Source of the DNA: Bryobacterales bacterium
GTDB taxonomy: Bacteria; Acidobacteriota; Terriglobia; Bryobacterales; Bryobacteraceae
Direction: 5' to 3'
DNA length: 64,000 bases
Assembly: GCA_016716385.1 (NCBI GenBank)
Contig: JADJWL010000012.1
Location: 124,001 to 188,000, forward strand
Numbering within the stretch: position 1 is the first letter of the stretch; each line of letters opens with the position of its first letter. Under the pieces are notes generated by a model. The model was not told where the DNA came from. It searched no databases and saw nothing but the letters and a program-made list of their open reading frames with translations. Below are positions 36,700 to 43,367 of the stretch, one piece after another. The position numbers and the translations under genes were made by a program.

Positions 36700-37133
36700 C
36701 CTCCTGGAAGACACTACACCCGTTGTGCCAAACCGCAAAACGAGTTGCAGGACAGGACGCTTTCGCCCCGGCGAAGGTTCCCGCTTCGCAGCAACCCGCT
36801 CGGGGTGACGTGTCACCTCATTTTGCAGCCGTCGTAGACGGCTTTGTCGCTTTTCAGGTTATACGCGGTTACCGGACGGTAACCTGTTGTCCGCACGTAG
36901 CTTGCGCGATTCTCACGGCTTCACTCAACACCGCAAGGTGATATGCGCCGGGAACCTGTTGATTTCACAAGCGGCCTCTTCACGCCGATTCCCGCGAACC
37001 TGTTGACTCGGCGTTTGCAAAACGCCTGCGCTGGCCGGCATTCCCTTGCTTCATCGACCCGAGGCTCCGGGCGTGCCAGGGGCCGCCCGGACGGGGAGCT
37101 GTCCCAGAGAGGGAGAGGCAAAGAGGGTGAAGC
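36700..37133. other. Intergenic stretch without a recognisable gene
   Basis: No convincing coding sequence. There is a perfect inverted repeat at 36867-36884 (GGTTACC-GGAC-GGTAACC) without a following T-run, and an ACCTGTTG motif recurring at about 36883, 36955 and 37001. The composition is less GC-rich than the flanking genes, in line with accessory DNA. Confidence 0.5.
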
Positions 37134-37162
37134 TTGTTGACTTATAGCAAAAACGCTATACT
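37134..37162 (+). promoter_or_regulatory. Promoter and probable operator of the HigBA-like pair
   Basis: A -10 box TATACT (37157-37162) sits 17 nt after TTGTTG (37134-37139). The spacer and -10 overlap a perfect 6-bp inverted repeat TATAGC-AAAAAC-GCTATA (37143-37160). In HigBA/RelBE-type modules the antitoxin represses its own promoter through such a palindrome, so this is likely the operator. The first gene starts 14 nt downstream of the -10. Confidence 0.65.
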
Positions 37163-37175
37163 ATAAGAATCCACG

Positions 37176-37502
37176 ATGAAATGGACCGTCGAGACCCTGA
37201 ACGCCGTTGTGGATGCGGAGCTTAACGAGCTGCCCGCCGACATGCGCGCCCGTTTCTACTACACCGCCCAGCTCATCGAGGAGTTTGGCCTGGAGCGGGT
37301 CCGGGAGCCGCATGTGAAGCATTTGCGCGGAGCCCTCTGGGAGATGCGCATGAAGGGCAGGGACGGAATTTCACGGGCCCTCTACGTAACCGCCGTTGGC
37401 CGGCGCGTTGTCGTGGTCCGGGTGTTTGTCAAGAAAACGCAGAAGACGCCAAGCCGCGAAATCGACCTGGCGCTGAAGCGAGCAAAGGAGATTGAGCGAT
37501 GA
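37176..37502 (+). CDS. HigB/RelE-type toxin (phage Gp49-like)
   Basis: 108 residues of the RelE/ParE superfamily, Gp49-like branch: ARFYYTAQLIEEFGLERVRE, VKHLRGALWEMRMKGRDGISRALY, and RRVVVVRVFVKKTQKTPSREI. The basic and aromatic residues in the central strands (R, Y) fit ribosome-dependent mRNA interferases of this branch. Toxin first, antitoxin second, with a 4-nt ATGA overlap, is the HigBA gene order. It has its own promoter/operator just upstream. It looks intact, in contrast to the many broken toxin genes that follow. Confidence 0.87.
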   Translation: MKWTVETLNAVVDAELNELPADMRARFYYTAQLIEEFGLERVREPHVKHLRGALWEMRMKGRDGISRALYVTAVGRRVVVVRVFVKKTQKTPSREIDLALKRAKEIER

Positions 37503-37810
37503 CCAAAGTGAACGAGCTTCACCGGAAATGGATGAAGAACAAGGAATACCGCAAGGCCCATGAAGAACTCGCGCCCGAGTTCGCGCTGGCCCGTGCGGTC
37601 ATCAATGCGCGCGTGACGGCCGGCCTCACGCAGGAGCAGCTCGCGCAGCGCATGGACACTACGCAATCTGTCATCGCCCGGCTTGAGAGCGGGCGCACAC
37701 GGCCATCGACGCAGACCCTGGAGCGCCTGGCCGTTGCCACCGGAACCCGCCTGCACATCAGCTTTGAGCCTGTGCCTATTCCGGCGAAGCCGATCAGCAT
37801 TCCGGTGTGA
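37499..37810 (+). CDS. XRE-family antitoxin of the HigBA-like pair
   Basis: 103 residues with a Cro/CI helix-turn-helix at about 40-75 (VTAGLTQEQLAQRMDTTQSV, IARLESGRTRPSTQTLERLA). It should neutralise the toxin encoded just upstream and bind the palindrome at 37143-37160. The last 14 residues (EPVPIPAKPISIPV) are encoded by 23-bp repeat units that resemble the IS21-type array at 41456, so the original C-terminus may have been replaced; the tail is a short disordered-looking Pro/Ile stretch that could be harmless. Confidence 0.87.
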   Translation: MTKVNELHRKWMKNKEYRKAHEELAPEFALARAVINARVTAGLTQEQLAQRMDTTQSVIARLESGRTRPSTQTLERLAVATGTRLHISFEPVPIPAKPISIPV

Positions 37811-37831
37811 AGCCTATCAGGATTCCGGGGC
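37769..37831 (+). repeat. Degenerate 23-bp repeat units at the end of the antitoxin gene
   Basis: Two to three 23-bp units of the type AAGCC(G/T)ATCAGNATTCCGG can be read, with the ATC core spaced 23 bases apart (37793 and 37816) and a partial unit before. The same period and core occur in the array at 41456-41600. It looks like a relic of an IS21-type element end that now overlaps the 3' end of the antitoxin gene. Confidence 0.6.
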
Positions 37832-37838
37832 GGGCATC

Positions 37839-37932
37839 ATTTCGGGGACAGCACGGGCTCATGAACCGCAGGTTCACCCCCGATCATGAAAATGGGGCGC
37901 CGCCGGGGGGCGTGGTTTCGCTACCCCGCAGG
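37839..37932. repeat. Interspersed repeat R2, first copy
   Basis: Begins ATTTCGGGGACAGCACGGGC and contains the hairpin GAACC-GCA-GGTTC. About 94 bp match 47759-47850 with a few small indels. It shares the first 13 bases with the R1 repeats at 40099 and 50710, so both may be ends or relics of one REP/RAYT-like mobile family. Confidence 0.8.
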
Positions 37933-38023
37933 TCGCCGCATAGCATTCGCGTTGAGGGAGGGGATTTTCAAGAGAGTCACCTCAACCTCGAAATTGTCTC
38001 CCGTAGGATTTTGGGGCGAGAGT

Positions 38024-38185
38024 CTACTCAACATCGTTGAACCCCTCGATCTTCTTGAAGTGCAAACTCGGGTGACCCGGATTCGTACGAAACAGCGCAT
38101 ACGCCCGCCGCGCATCCTGCTGAACCTCGTCCGGCAGCCCGGAGAGCAACCGCCGGAACTGCCGCGTCGCCCGCGACCGGATCAA
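38024..38185 (-). pseudogene. Truncated RelE-type toxin
   Basis: Read from a TTG at 38185 that overlaps the antitoxin stop, this gives about 53 residues: LIRSRATRQFRRLLSGLPDE, VQQDARRAYALFRTNPGHPS and LHFKKIEGFNDVE. This is the N-terminal half of a RelE/HigB-type toxin; the catalytic C-terminal strands are missing because the sequence runs into repeat R1, whose CTACTC supplies the stop. It should be inactive. Confidence 0.75.
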
Positions 38186-38403
38186 AGAACCTCGTCCAAC
38201 GGGACGGTCTCGCCTCGCGCACCCTCCGCGAGCGCCTCGTCCGCCATCCGACGGATCACGTCGCGCTTCGCCGCGAAACGCCGCCGCCACGCCTCCTCAT
38301 CCGCGATAGTCTCAAGGATCTGCGACGCAATCGCGTCCTGCTCATCCTGAGGCAGCGCGCCCACCTTTTCCAGAGCCTTATCTAACAACGTCGGCATACC
38401 CAT
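38182..38403 (-). CDS. Antitoxin-like protein of a RelE-type module
   Basis: 73 residues: MGMPTLLDKALEKVGALPQD, EQDAIASQILETIADEEAWR, then RDVIRRMADEALAEGARG. This matches small helical antitoxins or addiction-module components encoded ahead of RelE-type toxins. It ends four bases into the toxin remnant, as expected for a coupled pair. The gene itself looks whole, but its toxin is truncated, so it is a leftover antitoxin. A second, altered copy is at 40159. Confidence 0.65.
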   Translation of the reverse strand: MGMPTLLDKALEKVGALPQDEQDAIASQILETIADEEAWRRRFAAKRDVIRRMADEALAEGARGETVPLDEVL

Positions 38404-38430
38404 AGCGTATCAGCCTCCCCGATCTTTCCC

Positions 38431-38667
38431 TTGACAGCCGGCCCGGAACGCATTTCGGGGAGAGAGCGCATCGTCTGGACCGATCAGGCCAAGGCCGACG
38501 TTCGCTCGATCGAGCAGCCCATCGCCATCCAGATCCTCAAGACCCTTGGCCGCTACGTCCTCACCGGCGAAGGTGCCACCAAGCAACTCAAGGGCGTCAC
38601 CCCGCCCATGTTGGACTGCACCCCTTGGCTGCGACAGGAAGTTAAGGGGGTTATCGCCGTTCGCTGA
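38431..38667 (+). pseudogene. Truncated RelE/ParE-type toxin (copy 1)
   Basis: The frame encodes RERIVWTDQAKADVRSIEQP, IAIQILKTLGRYVLTGEGAT and KQLKGVTPPM, which is the N-terminal two thirds of a RelE/ParE toxin. The expected C-terminal strands with the catalytic Arg (as in RLRAGDYRVFF) are absent; instead the frame runs into LDCTPWLRQEVKGVIAVR. The same truncated gene is at 40501. Divergent from the antitoxin at 38403. Confidence 0.65.
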
Positions 38668-38735
38668 GTAATGATTGCAGCTTTACGCTTGACGGCGAGG
38701 ACCTTGCGGAAGATCTGAGAGCGAGAGAAGGGGCG

Positions 38736-39043
38736 CTAAAGAGAGATCAGTTGAAGGCCAGGGATGCGGTTGAAGTCGCGGGCGTTGCTGGTGCCGATGG
38801 CATAACCGAGTTCCAGCGCACAAGCTCCGATCAGCAGGTCGCCTAACGGCAGATTTCCTGCTCGCCTCCGATGCGGGCGACGATTTCAGCGGTCGAGTCC
38901 GTCAACGGATGGATGGGTACGGTGGCCTTCAGATCGTCCAGGAACGTCCGGCGGCGATGGCGGATTTCCGGTGTGTTGGCGTGATAGATGCCATGGCCGA
39001 TCTCAGCGACCGTAACGGCGGATAGAACCACGGGGGCTTCCCC
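38736..39043 (-). pseudogene. Broken vapC, copy 1
   Basis: This is the duplicate of the intact vapC at 40806. The first 40 codons, including the first catalytic Asp, are cut off at the duplication border (39043), and a net loss of 13 bp near 38854 shifts the frame between GGEQ and the LGDLLIGACALELGYA region. Both lesions make it inactive. Confidence 0.85.
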
Positions 39044-39382
39044 TCCCCCCGATCAAGTTGCGCCAAACCGGACTCGATGCGAGTAAGCTGACGGGTCTGG
39101 TCCGGGGTCAGGTCGCCCTGCTCGGCTTTGGTGTAGGCATACACCATGGAGAACACCGGGTCGCGGCCCGCCCAGCAGGAGATGACACGGAGCCCGCCAC
39201 GTTTGCCGGCACCGGTGGTGGCCCACCGCACCTTGTGGAGGCCGCCCGACCCTCGAATCACGGGCCCCTGCTCGGGGCGCAACATCAGCGCGATCTGCAA
39301 GCCGGCGATATTGATCGTCGTCGAGATGCCGCCGAACTGCGGCCGTGAATACCGGCGTCTCGACGAACCGCATTGGCTGCAT
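39043..39382 (-). pseudogene. HigB-type toxin gene with a one-base frameshift
   Basis: From ATG 39382 (or 39373) the sequence reads MRFVETPVFTAAVRRHLDDDQYRRL and then leaves frame; the next frame continues as IALMLRPEQGPVIRGSGGLH, KVRWATTGAGKRGGLRVISC and YAYTKAEQGDLTPDQTRQL. Together they are a complete HigB-2/RelE-type toxin. Removing one A of the AA at 39299-39300 would restore it (CTTGCAG to CTGCAG on the coding strand). The antitoxin gene that normally follows is missing because the duplication border lies there. Confidence 0.8.
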
Positions 39383-39581
39383 GATACGCCATTGGCGTAG
39401 TCGCGTCCAGTCAGCATCGATTCGTCGTGTTGTCGGTCTAACGCTGGAACTCACCGACTGCCGCCGGGAACGGGCGCTGGCAGCGAAGGTAGCGTCCGAA
39501 GAACCCGCCGCATCGAAACCGCAACGCGTGGCGGCAGTTCGGTGCAGTGATCTGGTTAGCTGTCCTCATGGCATTGTCTGT

Positions 39582-40076
39582 CTATCTCGCCGGAGGAAAG
39601 GATCGGTGAGAGTGAAACACCTTCCACTCTCCGTTCGTTAGAACAAATACAACTGATTGGGCGAAACGCGTGGACAGAGTTCTGCCGTCGTCCAAAGCCG
39701 CAGAAGACGAACCCTCCCCGGTGGCAAGGGCGACTGTCGGAGACAGTAACGTGACATGCTGTTCATCAAATTGGTAGCTGACGCTCTGTAATCCTTGAAA
39801 TCCCTGCTTCGTGGATTCCAACGCCGCCTTGCGCGTGAGGAAGAGCTTGCCATTCTGAGCAAGCGCTCCCGCGTCGTTCTCCAGCACGAAGCTGAAGACC
39901 TTGTCTGGATCGAGCGCTTGCGCAGCACTCTGAATCTCTGCCAGTCGAGCCAACACGGCCTCTTGAACATCCGCCGGTGCGGAATTCTTGCTGGACTGAC
40001 CTTGCGTGACGGCCACGGCACCTATGATTACAAACGCCGATGCGAATGCGACGGTCTTTATCTTTCTGGAGTTCAT
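39582..40076 (-). CDS. Exported NTF2/SnoaL-like protein
   Basis: 164 residues from ATG 40076; the longer open frame to 40292 runs through repeat R1 and is not coding. A signal peptide or anchor (KIKTVAFASAFVIIGAVAVTQGQ) is followed by a domain with VQEAVLARLAEIQSAAQALD, VFSFVLENDAGALAQNG and SVSYQFDEQHVTLLSPTVALATGEG. The pattern of an N-terminal helix pair, then strands ending VFVLTNGEWKVFHSHRS, matches the SnoaL-like/NTF2 fold, often listed as DUF4440-type. It lies between two duplicated toxin-antitoxin blocks, with repeat R1 23 nt upstream of its start, and is less GC-rich than the flanking regions. Function unknown. Confidence 0.75.
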   Translation of the reverse strand: MNSRKIKTVAFASAFVIIGAVAVTQGQSSKNSAPADVQEAVLARLAEIQSAAQALDPDKVFSFVLENDAGALAQNGKLFLTRKAALESTKQGFQGLQSVSYQFDEQHVTLLSPTVALATGEGSSSAALDDGRTLSTRFAQSVVFVLTNGEWKVFHSHRSFPPAR

Positions 40077-40098
40077 GTCGTGGTTTCCTTTATTTCGG

Positions 40099-40167
40099 AT
40101 TTCGGGGACAGTCACCTCAACCTCGAAATTGTCTCCCGTAGGATTTTGGGGCGAGAGTCTACTCAAC
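40099..40167. repeat. Interspersed repeat R1 (69 bp), full copy
   Basis: Starts ATTTCGGGGACAGTCACC and ends GAGTCTACTCAAC. A second 69-bp copy is at 50710-50778 (a few changes), and the last 58 bp recur at 37975-38032. The CGGGGACA near the left and TGTCTCCCG in the middle form an imperfect inverted repeat. Similar short sequences are left by REP-associated (IS200/RAYT-like) elements; no transposase is nearby. Confidence 0.85.
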
Positions 40168-40473
40168 ATCGTTGAACCCCTCGATCTTCTTGAAGTGCAA
40201 ACTCGGGTGACCCGGATTCGCACGAAACAGCGCATACGCCCGCCGCGCATCCTGCTGAACCTCGTCCAACGGGACGGTCTCGCCTCGCGCATCCTCCGCG
40301 AGCGCCTCGTCCGCCATCCGACGGATCACGTCGCGCTTCGCCGCGAAACGCCGCCGCCACGCCTCCTCATCCGCGATAGTCTCAAGGATCTGCGACGCAA
40401 TCGCGTCCTGCTCATCCTGAGGCAGCGCGCCCACCTTTTCCAGAGCCTTCTCTAACAACGTCGGCATACCCAT
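40159..40473 (-). CDS. Antitoxin-toxin fusion ORF created by a 65-bp deletion
   Basis: 104 residues. The first 72 are the antitoxin of the 38182 copy (MGMPTLLEKALEKVGALPQD ... ETVPLDEV), and the rest are the tail of the truncated toxin (QQDARRAYALFRANPGHPSL, HFKKIEGFNDVE). The fusion point is the shared DEV: the DNA repeat AACCTCGTCC occurs twice in copy 1, 65 bases apart, and here only once. Because toxin and antitoxin were in different frames, loss of 65 bp joins them in frame. The toxin part lacks catalytic strands, so toxicity is unlikely; the ORF is real but its expression is unknown. Confidence 0.6.
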   Translation of the reverse strand: MGMPTLLEKALEKVGALPQDEQDAIASQILETIADEEAWRRRFAAKRDVIRRMADEALAEDARGETVPLDEVQQDARRAYALFRANPGHPSLHFKKIEGFNDVE

Positions 40474-40500
40474 AGCGTATCAGCCTCCCCGATCTTTCCC

Positions 40501-40740
40501 TTGACAGCCGGCCCGGAACGCATTTCGGGGAGAGAGCGCATCGTCTGGACCGATCAGGCCAAGGCCGACGTTCGCTCGATCGAGCAGCCCATCGCCATCC
40601 AGATCCTCAAGACCCTTGGCCGCTACGTCCTCACCGGCGAAGGTGCCACCAAGCAACTCAAGGGCGTCACCCCGCCCATGTTGGACTGCACCCCTTGGCT
40701 GCGACAGGAGTTAAGGGGGTTATCGCCGTTCGCTGAGTAA
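40501..40740 (+). pseudogene. Truncated RelE/ParE-type toxin (copy 2)
   Basis: Same fragment as 38431-38667, with one base fewer near 40711 so that the tail reads LRQELRGLSPFAE. The core IVWTDQAKADVRSIEQPIAI is retained and the catalytic C-terminus is absent. Confidence 0.65.
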
Positions 40741-40805
40741 TGATTGCAGCTTTACGCTTGACGGCGAGGACCTTGCGGAAGATCTGAGAGCGAGAGAAGG
40801 GGCGG

Positions 40806-41234
40806 CTAAAGAGAGATCAGTTGAAGGCCAGGGATGCGGTTGAAGTCGCGGGCGTTGTTGGTGCCGATGGCATAACCGAGTTCCAGCGCACAAGCTCCGA
40901 TCAGCAGATCGCCTAACGGCAGATGGATGCCCTTGGCTCCCTGCTCGCCTCCGATGCGGGCGACGATTTCAGCGGTCGAGTCCGTCAACGGATGGATGGG
41001 TACGGTGGCCTTCAGATCGTCCAGGAACGTCCGGCGGCGATGGCGGATTTCCGGTGTGTTGGCGTGATAGATGCCATGGCCGATCTCAGCGACCGTAACG
41101 GCGGATAGAACCACGGGGGCTTCCCCGATCACCTCCTGAACGTCTTCGATGGCTTGTGCTGCGGTCAGTTTGCGTCGCTCGGCGGCGATGAGCACGCTGG
41201 AGTCGAGCACTCTTCCCAGGATGGCGGGGTCCAT
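40806..41234 (-). CDS. vapC: VapC-type PIN-domain ribonuclease toxin, intact
   Basis: 142 residues with the acidic site of PIN nucleases: Asp11 in VLDSSVLIAAER, Glu50 in VTVAEIGHG, Asp109 in PLGDLLIGACALELG and Asp130 in NNARDFNRI. VapC toxins cut tRNA or rRNA in a metal-dependent way. The ATG at 41234 lies inside the 3' end of the upstream antitoxin frame, the usual VapBC overlap. It is the only complete vapC of three copies seen here (others at 36378 and 38736). Its antitoxin has lost its original N-terminus, so it is unclear whether the toxin is still controlled or expressed. Confidence 0.88.
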   Translation of the reverse strand: MDPAILGRVLDSSVLIAAERRKLTAAQAIEDVQEVIGEAPVVLSAVTVAEIGHGIYHANTPEIRHRRRTFLDDLKATVPIHPLTDSTAEIVARIGGEQGAKGIHLPLGDLLIGACALELGYAIGTNNARDFNRIPGLQLISL

Positions 41235-41464
41235 GGCTGGCGCTGGGCCTTGATCCCTTCCTCGATGTCGCGGGCGAAGTCGTCATCCATGACCGCGTTC
41301 GATCCCCGCGCCTTCAGATCGGCGACGATTTCCGAGATCATACGGCCTACCGGTTTCGGCTGCTTGACCATAGCGACGGGCCGGTTGTCCTGCTCGATGA
41401 CGATCTCGACGCCCTGCTGCACCTTGGCGAGCGCGGCGTGCGTATTCCGGGGCAAGCCGATCAC
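41165..41464 (-). pseudogene. VapB/Phd-type antitoxin with altered N-terminus
   Basis: The frame encodes ALAKVQQGVEIVIEQDNRPV, AMVKQPKPVGRMISEIVADL and DDDFARDIEEGIKAQRQPW, a Phd/YefM-type antitoxin. The first strand and helix expected before NTHAALAKV are missing; the 23-bp repeat array begins there, leaving MIGLPR as an artificial start. The C-terminus runs about 70 nt into vapC, longer than usual, so the native stop may be changed as well. It may still bind VapC through its C-terminal part, but DNA binding is doubtful. Confidence 0.65.
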
Positions 41465-41600
41465 GATTCCGGGGTGATGGCGATCACCGTTCCGGGATGA
41501 TGGCGATCAAGATTCCGGGGTGAAGCCGATCAGGATTCCGGGCTCATGCCGATCACTTTCGGCCGGTCCCGGAACGCTGATCGGCATCCCCGGAATGGTT
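41456..41600. repeat. 23-bp tandem array plus inverted unit: IS21-type left end
   Basis: The core GATC recurs at 41459, 41482, 41505, 41528 and 41551, an exact 23-bp period, in units like GCGATCA-GATTCCGGGGTGAT. An inverted unit (GCTGATCGGCATCCCCGGAAT) lies at 41576-41596. Multiple repeats of about 20 bp near the end, serving as transposase-binding sites, are characteristic of the IS21 family, and an IstA fragment starts 80 nt downstream. Confidence 0.75.
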
Positions 41601-41679
41601 GTCTAAGTAAACGTTCACCTAGCGGCGCTGGACAAACCAGCGGCTGCCATCGCCTCCACTGGGTAGTGGAGGTGAGGGG

Positions 41680-42051
41680 TTGCCGCAGAAGAGGTTGTCC
41701 ATGCGTAAGATCAGAGAAGTTCTACGGCTTCATTCGCTCGGCCTGACGCAGCGGGAGATCGCCGGCAGTTGCTCGGTCGGCCAGAGCACGGTTTCTGATT
41801 ACCTGAAGGCGGCCGAAGCGGCCGGTCTGCGGTGGGCGGATATCGCCGATTGGAGTCAGGAGCGGCTGGAGAAGGCGCTGCTGCCCGGCCAGCCTGCCGC
41901 CCGGGCGCGCCTGCGGTTGCCGCTGCCCGACTTCGCCGCGGTCCATGCCGAACTGCAGACCCACAAGCACCTGACGCTGCAACGCGATCCAACGCGCCGT
42001 AACCGCGCTTATGGCTCGACGTCAGGCCCGTGGCGGGTCGAGGCTGCCTGA
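41680..42051 (+). pseudogene. IS21-family transposase IstA, N-terminal fragment
   Basis: From a TTG at 41680 (LPQKRLSMRKIREVLRL) the sequence reads the HTH region of IstA: LGLTQREIAGSCSVGQSTVS, DYLKAAEAAGLRWADI, then LPDFAAVHAELQTHKHLTLQ. Homology stops at about 41986 and the frame ends in unrelated residues (RRNRAYGSTSGPW). The DDE catalytic domain and istB are absent, so the element is dead. Confidence 0.85.
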
Positions 42052-42286
42052 ATTCATGAAGCGCGAGTTGGAACGGGCGGCGAAGCGTCCGACGATGCTG
42101 GAATGGCTGCACCGGACCGGCTCCGCCAGACCGATTGCCGGACCGCGCCATCGGTCCAGTATAATGACGACGGCATGGCCCCGCACGGACCCATGATCAG
42201 GGCAAGAGTCGGCGCGATGGAAGCCGGCGCCGTTGATCGCGCCCGACGAAGCTGGAAACACGCCCTCCCACTGAGGTCGATACCGC
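42052..42286. other. Junk or remnant between the IstA fragment and the deacetylase gene
   Basis: On the plus strand a piece reading FMKRELERAAKRPTMLEWLHR (about 42053-42117) resembles the C-terminal part of a VapB/FitA-type antitoxin, without start or partner. The rest holds no recognisable gene. A possible -10 (TATAAT at 42159-42164) lies within it and could serve the deacetylase gene. Confidence 0.35.
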
Positions 42287-43351
42287 GTGCTTAAGCAAGC
42301 CAAGCTCGCGGTGCTGCGCGCGGCCGAAACGGTTGGCGTTTCCTCATTGGTGGCGGGTGGCGCGTGGCGGCGCGGGCGACTGTTGATCCTCTGCTACCAC
42401 GGCGTCTCGATGAATGACGAACACGCCTGGAGCGACCTCTACGTTTCCCCAGAGTTCTTCCGCCGCCGTATGGAACTCATTCGCCAAGCGCGATGCAGCG
42501 TGCTGCCGTTAGACGAAGCCCTCGACAGACTCCAACGCGAGACCCTTCCGGATCGCGCCGTGGCGCTCACGTTCGACGACGGCTTCCACGATTTCTACCG
42601 CGTGGCGTTTCCTCTCCTGGAAGCCTACGGCTACCCGGTCACGCTGTATCTGACCACTTACTACGTTGGATTCAATCGGCCGGTCTTCGACCCCGCATGC
42701 TCCTACCTGCTCTGGAAAGGCCGGCGGCGCGAGCGCTTGGACTGGCCAGAGGTGTTTCCCGGCGGCGCGGCGCTGGATGAAGCCGGGCGAGCAGGCGCCG
42801 TTCGCCGGTTCAAACAGTACGCCCATCTGAGAAAGCTCTCGGGAGCAGAAAAGGACGGCTTGTTGCGGCAACTGGCCGAGCGCCTCGAGATCGACTACGA
42901 CGACCTGTGCCGGAGGCGCGTACTCCATCTGATCACACCGGAGGAGGGGCGGGATCTGGCCGCGCGCGGCGTGGACTTGCAATTGCACACGCACCGCCAC
43001 CGCGTTTACCGCCGCCGCAACCGCATGTTCCAGGAACTGAACGATAACCGCAGCCGCATTCGGGAGTTGACTCCGAAGGAGCCGCGCCACTTCTGCTACA
43101 CCGGCGGATTCTACCTGCCTGAGCACGTGTCACAACTGCGGGAGTACGGCATCTGCTCGGCGACGACGTGCCGCCCGGGGCTGTGTACGCGCGCGACCGA
43201 CCCGCTGGAACTTCCGCGGCTCGTGGATTCGATGTCGCAATCGGACCTGGAGTTTCGCGCCTGGATGGCCGGCACGGCGGACCTGCTGCCGAAACGCCGT
43301 CACGAGATGAGCGAAGATCAGTTGGGCGAGGAGGACACGCCGGGAGCCTGA
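42287..43351 (+). CDS. Polysaccharide deacetylase (NodB-like, CE4) family protein
   Basis: 354 residues from a GTG at 42287. The NodB domain has LLILCYHGVSMNDEHAW, the metal/catalytic motif ALTFDDGFHDFY (two adjacent Asp), YPVTLYLTTYYVG, and a later LQLHTHRHRVYRR containing the HxxxH-like site. It removes N-acetyl groups from a sugar polymer. There is no signal peptide at this start, so it may act on a lipid-linked intermediate on the inner side, as PgaB-like or exosortase-locus deacetylases are thought to. It is convergent with the unknown gene at 43368 and likely belongs to the wider surface-polysaccharide programme. Confidence 0.85.
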   Translation: MLKQAKLAVLRAAETVGVSSLVAGGAWRRGRLLILCYHGVSMNDEHAWSDLYVSPEFFRRRMELIRQARCSVLPLDEALDRLQRETLPDRAVALTFDDGFHDFYRVAFPLLEAYGYPVTLYLTTYYVGFNRPVFDPACSYLLWKGRRRERLDWPEVFPGGAALDEAGRAGAVRRFKQYAHLRKLSGAEKDGLLRQLAERLEIDYDDLCRRRVLHLITPEEGRDLAARGVDLQLHTHRHRVYRRRNRMFQELNDNRSRIRELTPKEPRHFCYTGGFYLPEHVSQLREYGICSATTCRPGLCTRATDPLELPRLVDSMSQSDLEFRAWMAGTADLLPKRRHEMSEDQLGEEDTPGA

Positions 43352-43367
43352 CACACCCGCCTTCCCG

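Larger units (their letters stand above)
37975..39043. repeat. Segmental duplication, copy 1 (about 1.07 kb)
   Basis: Near-identical to 40110-41126. It carries, in order, an R1 repeat tail (37975-38032), a truncated RelE-type toxin with its antitoxin, a truncated RelE/ParE fragment in the other direction, and a vapC. Relative to copy 2 it keeps 65 bp between two AACCTCGTCC repeats and lacks a net 13 bp inside vapC (about 38854). Homology ends at GGGGGCTTCCCC on the right side. Confidence 0.93.
40110..41126. repeat. Segmental duplication, copy 2 (about 1.02 kb)
   Basis: Matches 37975-39043. Differences seen are a 65-bp deletion between AACCTCGTCC repeats (in the toxin-antitoxin junction), an extra 13 bp net inside vapC (which keeps vapC intact here), single-base indels near 40711 and 40803, and a handful of substitutions. 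The 52-bp length difference equals 65 minus 13. Confidence 0.93.

Noticed and set aside
36867..36884. Terminator hairpin
   Set aside because: The 7-bp stem is perfect but there is no T-run after it and no gene ends close by.
41456..41600. Possible short CRISPR array
   Set aside because: Units are contiguous at a 23-bp period with no unique spacers, one unit is inverted, and an IstA fragment follows; this is an IS end.
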